DNA of 64,000 bases from Paracoccus bogoriensis (GCF_019431455.1 NZ_JAHYSR010000001.1:62001-126000); one strand, 5' to 3'. Positions 19,043-30,094 are shown, numbered from the stretch's first letter. Notes: a model not told the origin generated them from the sequence alone. Made by a program: numbers and translations.

Positions 19043-20965
19043 TCAGACCTCTGCCGCGCGGCCCTTTTGCGGGATGATCCCGCGGGGCCGGAACTGGATG
19101 AAGATGATGATGAACAGGATCATGAAGGTCTGCGCCGCCAGCGTGTTGCTGGGGTTCAGCGATTCGATGACCTTGGACAGCCCGCCGATCAGCGTGGCGC
19201 CCGCCAGCGTGCCCCAGATATTGCCGACGCCGCCGACGACAACGGTCATGAAGCTTTGGACGATGTATTGCTGGCCCAGCTCGGACGTGACCTGCGCGAA
19301 AAGCCCGATGGCCACCCCCGCGATCCCCGCGATGCCCGACCCAAGGCCGAAGGTCATCATGGCGATCCGGTCGGGATTGATGCCCATGCTGGCCGCCATG
19401 CCGGGGTTCTGGGTGACGGCGCGGACCTCCAGCCCCAAGCGCGTGCGCTTCATGATGAACAGGAACAGCGCCAGGAACATCAGCGCCAGCACGAAGATCG
19501 CCACCCGGATCGAGCTGATCCCGATCACGTCGTTGATGACGATGGACCCTTCCAGCCATGTGGGCGCCGTCAGGGGCCGGGCCTGGGTGCCGAAGATGTT
19601 CTTGGCCAGCTGTTGCAGCGCGATGGAGACCCCGAACGTTGCCAGCAGCGTTTCCAGCGGGCGATGCGCCAGATGGCGGATCACCAGCCGGTAAAGCACC
19701 ACCCCCGCCCCGAAGGTCACGACAAAGGCCAAAGGCAGCGCCACGATCAGCGACAGCGTGCGGTCCGCGATCAGCGTCTGGACGGTAAAGCCCGTATAGG
19801 CGCCCATCATGATGAATTCGCCATGCGCCATGTTGATCACGCGCATCACGCCGAAGGTGATCGCCAGACCGATCGCGGCAAGGAAATAGATCGAGGCCAG
19901 CGACAGCGCGTCCAGCGCCAGGTCGATGCCCTGCATCGCGGCCAGACGCACCTGCGCGCGGATCTGCGCGGCCTTGGCGGCATCGGTCACGGCGGGGTCG
20001 GGCTCGGCATAGAGGTCAAAGAAGCGGTGCGTCTCCAGCGCCGCGTCGATTTCGGCGGCGGTCGCGGCGGGGGGGACGGCGCCTGCGGCCTCCAGCGCCT
20101 CGTAGGCGCGGTCGCGGGCGGTCGGGTCGGAAAGCTGCGCGACGGGGATGCCGCCCACGCTGCCATTCGTGATGTTGGCGACCAGCCGGGCGCGTTGTTC
20201 GGCGGGCGTCAGGGCCGGGTCCAGCGCGCCTTCCTGGATCAGCAGCGCAATCGCCGCCTCGCGCGGCAGATCCTTGCTGCCGGGGCTCAGTTCATCGGCG
20301 ATATTGCCCTGCGGCTCGGTGGTCGAGACGACGCGGCGGGTCGCGAGCAGCGGGTTCAGCGCGGCGCGGAAGTCAAGCCCCACATCGCCGGCCATGTCCT
20401 CGATGGCAGCGACGCGGGCGGCACTGTCGGGGTCGTGCCGAATGGTCAGCAGCCGTTCCAGCCGCGCCTTGCGGGCGGCGAGCGCCGGGTCGGGATCGTC
20501 CAGTGCGGCCCGCAGCGCGGCCAGCCCCTCGGCATCGGCGCTGCGCGACAGGCTGTCCAGCGCGGCGGCGCGGCGGGCGGGGTCGGGATCGGTCAGCGCA
20601 CCGGCGGCCAGCGCGGCCTCGATCACGCTGCGCACGCCGGAATTGGGGCGCAGCATCTTCGGATCGCCCGTGACCGGGGCGCCGGTCGCGGCGTCGGTCA
20701 GCGCATCGCCATCGGCGATCACCGCGCGTCCGTCCAGCAGGCCCAGCCTGCGGTCGGCCCAGGCCTGCAACAGCGCCAGCCCTTCGGGGCCGGTGGCGGC
20801 GATGCTGGCCACCAGAGGCTCGACCGTCCGGCGCGAGGGCTGGTCGATCTGGTCGATATTCTCGGAGATCAGCGTCTCGAGCGCGGGGTTTGCGGCGGCG
20901 GGGGCGGCAAGGCCCGCCAGCATCAGCACCGCCAGCAGCGGGGCGATCAGGAAAAACCGGGGCAC
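19043..20965 (-). CDS. urtB: Urea ABC transporter permease UrtB with large periplasmic N-terminal domain
   Basis: A 640-residue protein. Residues 1-25 are a signal peptide (VPRFFLIAPLLAVLMLAGLAAPAAA), residues 26 to about 345 a soluble helical region with repeated short Ala/Leu/Asp-rich helices (DPDPARRAAALDSL, DPDPALAARKARL) that look HEAT-like, and the rest a LivH-type permease (LASIYFLAAIGLAITFGVMRVINMAHGE). GTG at 20965 was chosen because AAAGGAT lies 7 nt upstream and it starts the signal peptide. The extra domain occurs in many proteobacterial UrtB proteins; its role is unknown. Confidence 0.93.
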   Translation of the reverse strand: MPRFFLIAPLLAVLMLAGLAAPAAANPALETLISENIDQIDQPSRRTVEPLVASIAATGPEGLALLQAWADRRLGLLDGRAVIADGDALTDAATGAPVTGDPKMLRPNSGVRSVIEAALAAGALTDPDPARRAAALDSLSRSADAEGLAALRAALDDPDPALAARKARLERLLTIRHDPDSAARVAAIEDMAGDVGLDFRAALNPLLATRRVVSTTEPQGNIADELSPGSKDLPREAAIALLIQEGALDPALTPAEQRARLVANITNGSVGGIPVAQLSDPTARDRAYEALEAAGAVPPAATAAEIDAALETHRFFDLYAEPDPAVTDAAKAAQIRAQVRLAAMQGIDLALDALSLASIYFLAAIGLAITFGVMRVINMAHGEFIMMGAYTGFTVQTLIADRTLSLIVALPLAFVVTFGAGVVLYRLVIRHLAHRPLETLLATFGVSIALQQLAKNIFGTQARPLTAPTWLEGSIVINDVIGISSIRVAIFVLALMFLALFLFIMKRTRLGLEVRAVTQNPGMAASMGINPDRIAMMTFGLGSGIAGIAGVAIGLFAQVTSELGQQYIVQSFMTVVVGGVGNIWGTLAGATLIGGLSKVIESLNPSNTLAAQTFMILFIIIFIQFRPRGIIPQKGRAAEV

Positions 20966-21025
20966 GCGCGTATCCTTTGGGTCATTCGGCAATCGGGGCG
21001 GCGCGATACCGCCCCGCGCAAGCAA

Positions 21026-22309
21026 TCAGTAATTCGACTGGATCTGCACGCAGCTTTCGGTTTCGGTGTTCCACATGCCGCAGCCCTTGCCCGGCCAGTC
21101 GGCTTCCAGAACCGCCGATTCCGGCAGGAAGTCGGTCCAGGCATCGCCCGGCACCGGTTCGGTCTGACTGACGATGTCGAACTGCCCGTCGGCGCGGATC
21201 TCGCCGATCAGGACGGGCTTGGTCAGGTGGTGGTTGGGCAGGACGGTGGCGGTGCCGCCGGTCAGGTTCGGAACCTCGATGCCCACGATGGCGTCGCGCA
21301 CGGCGTCCACATCGGTCGTGCCGGCGGCCTCGACGGCGGCGACCCATGCGCTGAAGCCGATCATGGTGGCTTCCATCGGGTCATTGGTCACGCGGCTCGG
21401 ATCGCCGGTAAAGGCGTGCCAGCCCTGGATGAAGGCGGCGTTCTCGGGCGTGTCCGCCGACTGGAAGTAGTTCCAGGCGGCCAGGTGGCCGACCAGGTTG
21501 GTCGTGTCCAGACCGGACAGTTCTTCCTCGCCGACCGAGAAGGCCATGACCGGGATGTCGTCCGAGGAAATCCCCGCCGCTGCCAGTTCCTTGTAGAAGC
21601 CCACATTCGCATCGCCGTTGATGGTCGAGACGACGCCGACCTTCTTGCCGCCTGCGCCAAGCGCCACGACATCGGCCACGATCCGCGACCAGTCGGAATG
21701 ACCGAACGGCGTGTAGTTCACGAAGATGTCCTCGGCGGCAACGCCCTTCGATTTCAGATAGGCGTCAAGGATGTTGTTCGTGGTGCGCGGATAAACGTAG
21801 TCGGTTCCCAGAAGCGCCCAGCTTTCGACGCCCAGTTCCTCCATCATGTAATCGACGGCCGGGATCGCCTGCTGGTTCGGCGCGGCGCCGGTATAGATCA
21901 CGTTGCGCGAGGATTCCTCGCCCTCGTATTGCACCGGATAGAACAGCAGGCCGTTCAGTTCCTCGATCACGGGCAGCACGGCCTTGCGGCTGACGCTGGT
22001 CCAGCAGCCGAAGATCACATCAACATTGCTGACGGTCAGCAATTCGCGCGCCTTTTCCGCAAAGAGCGGCCAGTCCGAGGCCGGGTCCACGACCACGGCC
22101 TCCAACGGGCGGCCCAGCACGCCGCCCTTGGCGTTCTGCTGTTCCACCATCATCAGGACGGTGTCCTTCAGCGTCGTTTCCGAAATCGCCATCGTGCCGG
22201 ACAGCGAATGCAGCACGCCGATCCTGATCGGCTCGCCTTCCTGCGCATGGGCCATGCCAGCCAGCGCAAGGGCGCTGGTCGTCATCAGCAATCGCGTTGT
22301 CTTGATCAT
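21026..22309 (-). CDS. urtA: Urea ABC transporter substrate-binding protein UrtA
   Basis: A 427-residue periplasmic binding protein. Signal peptide MIKTTRLLMTTSALALAGMAHA-QE, then IRIGVLHSLSGTMAISETTLKD, the hallmark UrtA start. CWTSVSRKAVLPVIEELNGLLFYPVQYEGEES-type segments distinguish UrtA from branched-chain amino-acid binders. GGGGGAG lies 8 nt before the ATG. It opens urtABCDE, 184 nt downstream of ureG, so the importer may have its own promoter or share the urease transcript. Confidence 0.96.
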   Translation of the reverse strand: MIKTTRLLMTTSALALAGMAHAQEGEPIRIGVLHSLSGTMAISETTLKDTVLMMVEQQNAKGGVLGRPLEAVVVDPASDWPLFAEKARELLTVSNVDVIFGCWTSVSRKAVLPVIEELNGLLFYPVQYEGEESSRNVIYTGAAPNQQAIPAVDYMMEELGVESWALLGTDYVYPRTTNNILDAYLKSKGVAAEDIFVNYTPFGHSDWSRIVADVVALGAGGKKVGVVSTINGDANVGFYKELAAAGISSDDIPVMAFSVGEEELSGLDTTNLVGHLAAWNYFQSADTPENAAFIQGWHAFTGDPSRVTNDPMEATMIGFSAWVAAVEAAGTTDVDAVRDAIVGIEVPNLTGGTATVLPNHHLTKPVLIGEIRADGQFDIVSQTEPVPGDAWTDFLPESAVLEADWPGKGCGMWNTETESCVQIQSNY

Positions 22310-22449
22310 CGTCAAACTCCCCCGGTCTGGCCGGATGTCCCTGTTGTCCCTGTGGAAGGCAGCGCCTTCGCAGATGCAGAAAAATCGCAAATCGGGCAGA
22401 TGAATAGGATTCGGGCAGGGCGGGGGCGGGTCGCGCAGGCTTTGGCGCG

Positions 22450-22483
22450 GCGGCAGGCATCGCCAGAGGCAGATGCCTGCCGC
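22450..22483. terminator. Perfect 12-bp hairpin between ureG and urtA
   Basis: GCGGCAGGCATC (22450-22461) pairs without mismatch with GATGCCTGCCGC (22472-22483) around a 10-nt loop, 11 nt after the ureG stop on the transcribed strand. No U run follows, so it is not a clear intrinsic terminator. It could set the urease-to-transporter mRNA ratio by pausing, Rho action or protection from 3' decay. Confidence 0.5.
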
Positions 22484-22493
22484 AGGGGCAGTT

Positions 22494-23117
22494 TCAGGCC
22501 GCGCGGGGCGTCAGACCGCCCTGTTCGATCAGGAAATCGACGATCTGCTGCACGCCATGGCCGTGGCGCAGCTGCGCCATCACGACCGGACGCGGACCGC
22601 GTGCATCCCGTGCGTCCTTTTCAAGCTGCACGGGATCGACGCCCACATGCGGTGCCAGATCGGTCTTGTTCACCACCAGAAGGTCGGATCGCGCAAGGCC
22701 CGGGCCACGTTTGCGTGGAATGTCCTGCCCCGCCGCCGTGTCGATCACATAGATCGTCAGATCCGCCAGTTCCGGGCTGAAGGTCGCGGCCAGGTTGTCG
22801 CCCCCCGATTCGATCAGGACCAGGTCCAGATCGGGAAAGGTCTCGGTCAGATCGGCGATGGCCGCCAGGTTGATGCTGGCATCCTCGCGGATGGCGGTAT
22901 GGGGGCAGCCGCCGGTCTCGACTCCGCGGATGCGGTCTGCGGGCAGCACCTGGGCGCGCATCAGCGCCTCGGCATCCTCGCGGGTATAGATGTCGTTGGT
23001 GACGACGGCCATGGAGAGGCGTGGCGCCAGGGCGCGGGCAATCTGTTCGGTCAGCGTCGTCTTGCCGGCGCCGACGGGGCCGCCGATGCCGACACGCAGG
23101 GGTCCGTTAAGGCTCAT
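22494..23117 (-). CDS. ureG: Urease accessory GTPase UreG
   Basis: A 207-residue GTPase that drives nickel delivery to urease. P-loop GPVGAGKT (13-20), the nickel-binding CPH motif at 71-73 in [26 protein letters not shown], and NKTD (150-153) for guanine recognition. The start overlaps the ureF stop by 4 nt. It ends the accessory block ureE-ureF-ureG. Confidence 0.98.
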   Translation of the reverse strand: MSLNGPLRVGIGGPVGAGKTTLTEQIARALAPRLSMAVVTNDIYTREDAEALMRAQVLPADRIRGVETGGCPHTAIREDASINLAAIADLTETFPDLDLVLIESGGDNLAATFSPELADLTIYVIDTAAGQDIPRKRGPGLARSDLLVVNKTDLAPHVGVDPVQLEKDARDARGPRPVVMAQLRHGHGVQQIVDFLIEQGGLTPRAA

Positions 23118-23770
23118 GAGCGAAAAATCCTTGTGGTCATGGTTTCGTGGCGCATGGCGGCGATATCTGCACCCCAGGTCGCGCTGGCAAGCGCGTCCTG
23201 ATCGGCCGTCGCGGCCCATTCGGCGCGCGCCAGGATGCCGGGCCGCATCGCGGCCAGCAGGCGCTGCCCCTGCAATGGCCCAAGCGGCATGAAGCGCACC
23301 GCCGCGCTGATCAGACCCGTCGCCTGCGTCAGCAGCCAGGCTGCGACGATTTCGGGGCGAGGCAAGGGCAGGGCGGCGCAGGCCCGCCCAAAGGCCACCG
23401 GCAGCGTCAGGGGCGGCAGGTCCGCCCCGGTCAGTGCGGCCAGGCTGGCGGTCAGGGCGGCGCCCTGTTCCTGCGTCTCGGTCAGGCGCTGGCAGGTCAG
23501 GCAGGCGGCGCGGGCCAGATCGTCCAGGCCCTCGTGATCCGCCCCGGGCCGCAGCGCCAGTGCCACCAGCAGCGCGTCGGCGCGCCCGGTCCCGTGATCC
23601 AGCCAATCGGCCAGCCAGACGGGCAGCGTCGTCCGCGTCACCGCGCCCTGATCCATCGCCCATTCCAGCCCTTGCGACCAGGCAAAACCACCCACCGGAA
23701 AGGCGGGCGACAGGATCTGTTGCAGGAACAACCGCGCCGCCTCAGGCGTGGCTATGGGCGCGGTCGTCAT
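23114..23770 (-). CDS. ureF: Urease accessory protein UreF
   Basis: A 218-residue UreF, which with UreD (UreH) and UreG forms the complex that activates apo-urease. Typical features are [24 protein letters not shown] near the start, [17 protein letters not shown], and a C-terminal TTRIF. The start is uncertain: several ATGs lie upstream in frame. ATG 23770 gives the family N-terminus and overlaps the ureE 3' end by 29 nt; earlier starts would read deeper into the His-tail coding part of ureE. Confidence 0.9.
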   Translation of the reverse strand: MTTAPIATPEAARLFLQQILSPAFPVGGFAWSQGLEWAMDQGAVTRTTLPVWLADWLDHGTGRADALLVALALRPGADHEGLDDLARAACLTCQRLTETQEQGAALTASLAALTGADLPPLTLPVAFGRACAALPLPRPEIVAAWLLTQATGLISAAVRFMPLGPLQGQRLLAAMRPGILARAEWAATADQDALASATWGADIAAMRHETMTTRIFRS

Positions 23771-24266
23771 GGTGGTGATGGCGATGACCATTGGCATGGT
23801 GATGGCCATCGCCACGGCCTCGGTCAGGCCCGTGATCATGGCCGAAGGTGCGGCCATGGCCATAGGCGCCGCCTTCGGGACGGAAGGGCAATTCCTTGCG
23901 GCAGATCTCGGCGCCCAGTTTCGTCAACATCGCTTCCAGCACGTGATCCTGTCGGATGATCAGGCGATCGGCCTCGATCCGGCAGGGGGTGTGCCGGTTG
24001 CCGATATGCCAAGCCAGCCGGGCCAGATGGCCGCGGATGACCAGGACCGGCTCGGGCGCGGCACGCACGGCGATCATGCGGCCGTCCGACAGCTCGAAGG
24101 CGTCGCCATCTTCGACGCTGGTGACTTCGGGCAGATCCACCAGAAAGTCGCCACCCTCGCAGGGCAGACGCTTGCGGCGCAGCAGGCGGCTTTCATAGTC
24201 CAGCGAGACCGTTGCGTCAAAGGGGCCGGGGGCGTTGCGGATAATGGCATGTGCGGTTGCAATCAT
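23742..24266 (-). CDS. ureE: Urease accessory nickel carrier UreE with His-rich tail
   Basis: A 174-residue nickel metallochaperone. Residues 1-75 form the peptide-binding domain, 76-135 the metal-binding domain with RLAWHIGNRHTP (His87, His92) and RQDHVLEAMLTKLGA. From about residue 136 to the end is a tail with 13 His, including HHH and HHHH runs, suited to binding several Ni ions. GGAGGAC lies 7 nt before the ATG. The His-tail codons overlap the start of ureF. Confidence 0.95.
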   Translation of the reverse strand: MIATAHAIIRNAPGPFDATVSLDYESRLLRRKRLPCEGGDFLVDLPEVTSVEDGDAFELSDGRMIAVRAAPEPVLVIRGHLARLAWHIGNRHTPCRIEADRLIIRQDHVLEAMLTKLGAEICRKELPFRPEGGAYGHGRTFGHDHGPDRGRGDGHHHANGHRHHHHDDRAHSHA

Positions 24267-24280
24267 GGAAAAGTCCTCCC

Positions 24281-25962
<1,682 letters not shown>

Positions 25963-25966
<4 letters not shown>

Positions 25967-26268
25967 AGCGCACCCCCGATCCGGCCGCGAAAGCCGTGCA
26001 CGATCCGGTCGCCCGCATAGGCCACCAGCGTCACCTCGCGCGACTGGCCGGGCTCGAACCGGATGGCGGTGCCTGCGGGGATGGCCAGGCGCATACCGCG
26101 CGCGGCCTCGCGGTCGAAGGCCAGCGCGGCGTTGGTCTCGGCGAAATGATAATGGCTGCCGACCTGGATGGGCCGGTCGCCGGTATTGGCCACCATCAGC
26201 GTGACCGTCGCGCGGCCTGCGTTCAGGGCGATGGTGCCAGGGGCGGGAAAGACCTCTCCGGGGATCAT
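25963..26268 (-). CDS. ureB: Urease beta subunit
   Basis: A 101-residue UreB starting [19 protein letters not shown], with the conserved [22 protein letters not shown] and [23 protein letters not shown] blocks. It is a structural subunit of the (ABC)3 urease trimer. It lies 1 nt after ureJ and overlaps ureC by 4 nt. Confidence 0.98.
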
Positions 26269-26269
26269 G

Positions 26270-26839
26270 TCACGCCACCGCCAGCGCGAAGCCCGCCAGC
26301 GCGGTGCCGCCGCCCAGAACGCGCAGCTCCAGCCCCCGCGACAGCAGGCGACCGAAACCGATGCCCGCCAGATGCAGCGCCAGGGTCGCCAGCGCAAAGC
26401 CTGCCGCATAGAGGGGCAGACCCGTCGCCGGACCCTCGGCCCCATGCGCCCAGCCATGGGCCGCGCCAAAGACCGCGACCATCGGCAGCAGCGCCGCCAT
26501 CGGCAGGCGCGCGGCCATCGCCACCAGCACGCCCAGGATCACGACCGAGGCGAGGATCATCGGCTCGACCGCCGGAAACCCCATGCCGCCCGCGCCCATC
26601 GCGCCGCCCGCCAGCATCGCGCCGATAAAGGTCAAGGGCAGCGCCCAGACCGCGCGCCCGCCCATCTGCGCGGCCAGAAGGCCAAGCGCGACCATCGCCA
26701 GCAGGTGATCGGCCCCGCCGATCGGGTGCATCAGGCCGTGCAGGAACTGGCCCTGATCGTGGACATGGCCGGGATGGGCCAGCGCGGCCGAGGGCAGAAG
26801 CCACGCGGCAAGGACAAGCGGTGTGATCTGGCGTTTCAT
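26270..26839 (-). CDS. ureJ: HupE/UreJ family membrane protein, probable nickel transporter
   Basis: A 189-residue inner-membrane protein with a signal-like N-terminus ([17 protein letters not shown]) and about six hydrophobic segments. [28 protein letters not shown] carries the His/Asp motif of HupE/UreJ, and a second [11 protein letters not shown] motif follows. HupE/UreJ proteins are thought to import nickel or cobalt for hydrogenase or urease. Its place inside the urease operon, between ureA and ureB with a 4-nt overlap to ureA, supports nickel supply. Confidence 0.9.
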   Translation of the reverse strand: MKRQITPLVLAAWLLPSAALAHPGHVHDQGQFLHGLMHPIGGADHLLAMVALGLLAAQMGGRAVWALPLTFIGAMLAGGAMGAGGMGFPAVEPMILASVVILGVLVAMAARLPMAALLPMVAVFGAAHGWAHGAEGPATGLPLYAAGFALATLALHLAGIGFGRLLSRGLELRVLGGGTALAGFALAVA

Positions 26840-27150
26840 TCTGCGGCCTCGCGGATGGGGTGGTGGACGGTGACCAGCTTGGTGCCGTCGGGAAAGGTCG
26901 CCTCGACCTGGACGGATTCGATCATGGCGGGGATGCCGGGCATACATTGATCGGCGCGGATCACATGCGCGCCCGCCTGCATCAGGTCAGCGACGCTGCG
27001 CCCGTCGCGCGCGCCCTCGACCACGAAATCGGTAATCAGCGCGATGGCCTCGGGGTGGTTCAACTTGACGCCGCGCGCCAAGCGGCTGCGCGCTACCATG
27101 GCGGCGACCGAGACCAGCAGCTTTTCGCGTTCACGGGGGGTAAGGTTCAT
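26836..27150 (-). CDS. ureA: Urease gamma subunit
   Basis: A 104-residue UreA starting [27 protein letters not shown], with [29 protein letters not shown] and the C-terminal [17 protein letters not shown], all highly conserved. It starts 3 nt after the ureD stop and overlaps ureJ by 4 nt. Structural subunit of urease. Confidence 0.98.
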   Translation of the reverse strand: MNLTPREREKLLVSVAAMVARSRLARGVKLNHPEAIALITDFVVEGARDGRSVADLMQAGAHVIRADQCMPGIPAMIESVQVEATFPDGTKLVTVHHPIREAAE

Positions 27151-27153
27151 GGC

Positions 27154-27969
27154 TCAGACCTGCCAGATGCGGGGAAGGGGATCGGGGCGCAGGGCGCGCA
27201 GCAATCTGTTGATCTGCCGCCGCAGGGGCCAGCCGTCGGCCGCCAGCAGGCGGATGACCAAACGACCGGGGGGCGCGCTGGCGGCGGCGGTGACGCCGGG
27301 CTCGGCCAGCGCGGCGCGGGCGGCGGCCAACAGGTCCGGCGCATGGGGCGCGATCATGGCCAGCGTCGCCATGGCGGGTGCGCCGCCGGTCATCGCCGCG
27401 CTGGTCATACGGGCCAGCGCGTCATCATCCAGCGCCAGCGCGTCGTGATGGATGACACGGCCCCCGCGGCGGACCACGCGGCGGTCGCGCAGATGCAGGT
27501 GCCTGGGGCTTTCGCCCATGGCCAGACGGCCCAGCACGATCATCTCCAGAAGCAGGCAGCCCGCATCCGGGGCCAGATCGACGGTCGTGTCGCGCTCCAG
27601 CCGGGTGCCGTCATAGAGGATCGTCTCTTGCGGCAGCCAGTCCAGCCAGGCGCCCGTGCCGAGATTCAGCGCGATCTCGGCACGGGCGGGGGCGGCTTCG
27701 GCACGATAGGCGCGTTCGGCCGTCTGGGTGGTGGCCAGCGCGCGGGTCCCCGCCCGCAGATCCACCGCGAAACGCAGCCGGTCGCCCGAGGCCAGCCCCC
27801 CGGATGTGTTCAGAAAGACGATCTCGGGCAGGCCCGCAGTCATGCGCGGCAGCATCGCCTTGGCCGAGCCGCGCTGCGAAAGGTCGATCAGCCCGCGCGC
27901 GCCCATGACCACATGCGCGGCACCGTGGCTGCGCTGCATGAGGGGTGCGGGATCGGTCCTGTCGAACAT
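27154..27969 (-). CDS. ureD: Urease accessory protein UreD (UreH)
   Basis: A 271-residue UreD, which scaffolds UreF and UreG on apo-urease during nickel insertion. Recognisable parts are LPRMTAGLPEIVFLNTSGGLASGDRL, TTQTAERAYRA, LDWLPQETILYDG and LLEMIVLGRLAMGE. It opens the operon. The start is uncertain: ATG 27969 gives the usual length, whereas an in-frame ATG at 28074 would add 35 residues; neither has a good Shine-Dalgarno sequence. Confidence 0.92.
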   Translation of the reverse strand: MFDRTDPAPLMQRSHGAAHVVMGARGLIDLSQRGSAKAMLPRMTAGLPEIVFLNTSGGLASGDRLRFAVDLRAGTRALATTQTAERAYRAEAAPARAEIALNLGTGAWLDWLPQETILYDGTRLERDTTVDLAPDAGCLLLEMIVLGRLAMGESPRHLHLRDRRVVRRGGRVIHHDALALDDDALARMTSAAMTGGAPAMATLAMIAPHAPDLLAAARAALAEPGVTAAASAPPGRLVIRLLAADGWPLRRQINRLLRALRPDPLPRIWQV

Positions 27970-28132
27970 GAGGGCAAGGGGCGCCCGGCAGAACGCGAGG
28001 TCAACAGTCGGGGCCGCGCCATGTGCCTGCGCGACGGGCAGGGCGGACCGCTCTGCCCGATTTCGCGGCGACATGCCTGCGCCGCAGGCGGTGCGATAAC
28101 GGAAACTGGTGCGATCCGAGGCAGTAGCGGCC

Positions 28133-28897
28133 TCAGGCCGGACGCTCGGCCAAGGCGTGCAGCAGGCGGCGGCGCGCCGGCGGGATCGTGCGAATCTCAA
28201 GCCCTGTAAAGACGTGCATCGTCCGCAGCGCCGGATCGACGACCGCGTGATCGCTGACCCAACCCCCCATCGCCAGATAGCTGCGCAGCAAAGGCGGCAT
28301 CGCGGCCATGGCGCGCCGCGCATCGGGCTTGCGCAGGCGGAAGGCGCGGGCAAAGCGGAAAACACGCGGCGCCTTGACGCGCGGCCACCAGCGGCGCGGG
28401 GCCAGATGGCGTTCCTTGAGCATCACGAAGGCCTCGGCATGGGTCTCGGGCTCGCAGCCGATGAAGCTGGAACAGCCGAACAGCATCTCGATTCCGCTTT
28501 CCTCGACGAAGCGGGTCATGGCCGCCCATGCGATGCGCACGATGTCGGGGTCGTGGTGGTCGGGGTGGGTGCAGAAGCGCCCTATCTCGACCATGGGGCC
28601 GTCGAATCCCTCCAGCGCGCGCAGGTCGTAGAATTGCGCCGAATAGCTGCGCGCGATCTGCGAGCCGTCGGCCAGCGGCAGGAAGCGGAAGCAGCAGACC
28701 AGTGCGCCGGTGGCCACATCCTCGACCAGCATGTGGCGGCATTCCGCGTCCATCCCGTCGCTGTCCAGGGCCTGCCCGTCATCGGGAACGCCGTTGCGCC
28801 CGTGAAAGCACAGCCAGCGCAGGCGTTGTGCGCTCCGCAGGTCGTTGTCATCCTGCGCCAGTCGCGCCCGGTAACGGCCTCTGAGGATCGGCTGCAT
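28133..28897 (-). CDS. olsB: Ornithine-acyl[ACP] N-acyltransferase (OlsB-like, GNAT fold)
   Basis: A 254-residue acyltransferase of the OlsB/hemolysin-like family. OlsB adds a 3-hydroxyacyl chain from ACP to the alpha-amino group of ornithine, the first step of phosphate-free ornithine lipids. Supporting segments: LRWLCFHGRNG, DSDGMDAECRHMLVEDVATGALVCCFRF, and VEIGRFCTHPDHHDPDIVRIAWAAMTRFVEESG. OlsA is not adjacent. ATG 28897 was preferred over a GTG 9 nt upstream. Its distance from ureD (163 nt) makes it a separate transcription unit. Confidence 0.75.
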   Translation of the reverse strand: MQPILRGRYRARLAQDDNDLRSAQRLRWLCFHGRNGVPDDGQALDSDGMDAECRHMLVEDVATGALVCCFRFLPLADGSQIARSYSAQFYDLRALEGFDGPMVEIGRFCTHPDHHDPDIVRIAWAAMTRFVEESGIEMLFGCSSFIGCEPETHAEAFVMLKERHLAPRRWWPRVKAPRVFRFARAFRLRKPDARRAMAAMPPLLRSYLAMGGWVSDHAVVDPALRTMHVFTGLEIRTIPPARRRLLHALAERPA

Positions 28898-28996
28898 CCC
28901 TGTCACCCTTGGTGAGTCCGACGCCAGGTTAGCCTATCCATGTGTCACAATCACGAAACCGTCAACCTTCGGCACGCCGCCCTGTCCGCTGCGGCA

Positions 28997-30094
28997 TCAA
29001 TCCAGGTCGTCGCCCAGCACATCCTCGACATAGGCGCGCTGGATCAGCACGATCAGCACGACCAGAAGGGGCGTGGCCAGCAGCACACCGGCCAGACCGA
29101 AGAGGCTGCCGAAGGCCATGATCCCGACGACCGTCAGCGCCGGCGGCAGGCTGACCGCGAATCGCTGGATCAGCGGCAGGATGATCTCGCCGTCGATCAG
29201 CTGGATCACGATGAACAGGATCGCCACCTGCAGCGCAAGGTCGAATCCCTGGGTAAAGGCGAACAGCACCGCGATAGCGCCCGAGATGAACGGCCCGATG
29301 ATCGGGATGATGTTCGTCACCGCCGCGATCAGCGCCAGGATGAAGGCCAGCGGCACATCCAGAAGCCACAGCCCGACCCCCGCCATGATGCCCACGGCCA
29401 GCATGTCCAGCGCCTGCCCCCCCAGCCACAGGCCCAGTTTGCCGCCCATCTCGTCCAGGATCGACAAGGCGCGGGCGCGGTGGCGGATCGGCAGCAGGCG
29501 AACGGCGCCTGCGCGGTAACGCTCGGCCTCCAACGCAAGATAAAGCGCCACGATCAGCATCAGAAAGACCGACATGATCCCGCCCACCGTTGAATTCACC
29601 GCCCCCGAAACGGTGCCGATCAGGTCAGGCAGGCGCTGCGCCATCTCGACGGCGCTGTCGCCCAGATCCGCGCCCTCCTCCATCCGGGCCTGGACGGCCT
29701 CGCCCATCGTGGTGCCGGAAAGCCAGCGGTTCAGGGCCTCCCACGAATCGGGAAGCGTGCCGATAAGCTGATCGAACTGTTCGCGGATTGCCGGCCCGGC
29801 CAGAGCCGCCACGCCCACGATGGCGCCGATGACCAGCAGCACCACAGCCAGCACGCCGATCTTGATGTTCAGCCCCACCAGCCGGTGCAGGCCACGCGCC
29901 CCTGCCCGCAAGGCGACAGCCAGCAGGATCGCGCCGAAGGTCAGCAGCAGCACGTCGGACCAGAACCAGGCCGCCACCGCCAGGAGTGCCAGAAGCAGCG
30001 CGGCGATGATCGAGGCCGGTGCGATCGCGCGCTCGGGCGCAGGCTGAGCAGACGGCGCGGGGGCGGGCAGCGCGCGGTCGGGCGTATCGGACAT
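28997..30094 (-). CDS. AI-2E family transporter (PerM-like permease)
   Basis: A 365-residue inner-membrane protein of the AI-2E transporter family. Hydrophobic segments pair near the N-terminus (ASIIAALLLALLAVAAWFW, VLLLTFGAILLAVAL), a soluble amphipathic region follows (REQFDQLIGTLPDSWEALNRWL), then a C-terminal membrane block with VTNIIPIIGPFISGAIAVLFAF and FGLAGVLLATPLLVVL. Substrate is unknown; members export autoinducer-2, other metabolites or ions. It is divergent from ndk. Confidence 0.85.
   Translation of the reverse strand: MSDTPDRALPAPAPSAQPAPERAIAPASIIAALLLALLAVAAWFWSDVLLLTFGAILLAVALRAGARGLHRLVGLNIKIGVLAVVLLVIGAIVGVAALAGPAIREQFDQLIGTLPDSWEALNRWLSGTTMGEAVQARMEEGADLGDSAVEMAQRLPDLIGTVSGAVNSTVGGIMSVFLMLIVALYLALEAERYRAGAVRLLPIRHRARALSILDEMGGKLGLWLGGQALDMLAVGIMAGVGLWLLDVPLAFILALIAAVTNIIPIIGPFISGAIAVLFAFTQGFDLALQVAILFIVIQLIDGEIILPLIQRFAVSLPPALTVVGIMAFGSLFGLAGVLLATPLLVVLIVLIQRAYVEDVLGDDLD

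Noticed and set aside
18608-22780. A 1390-codon open frame on the plus strand opposite the urt genes
   Set aside because: It has no known domain, starts with TTG, is rich in Arg, Gln, Gly and His as expected of high-GC shadow frames, and is antisense to well-recognised urtA, urtB and urtC.
27970-28132. Guanidine or other metabolite riboswitch before ureD
   Set aside because: Only a short GCCTGC/GCAGGC palindrome is visible; no conserved aptamer elements were recognised.
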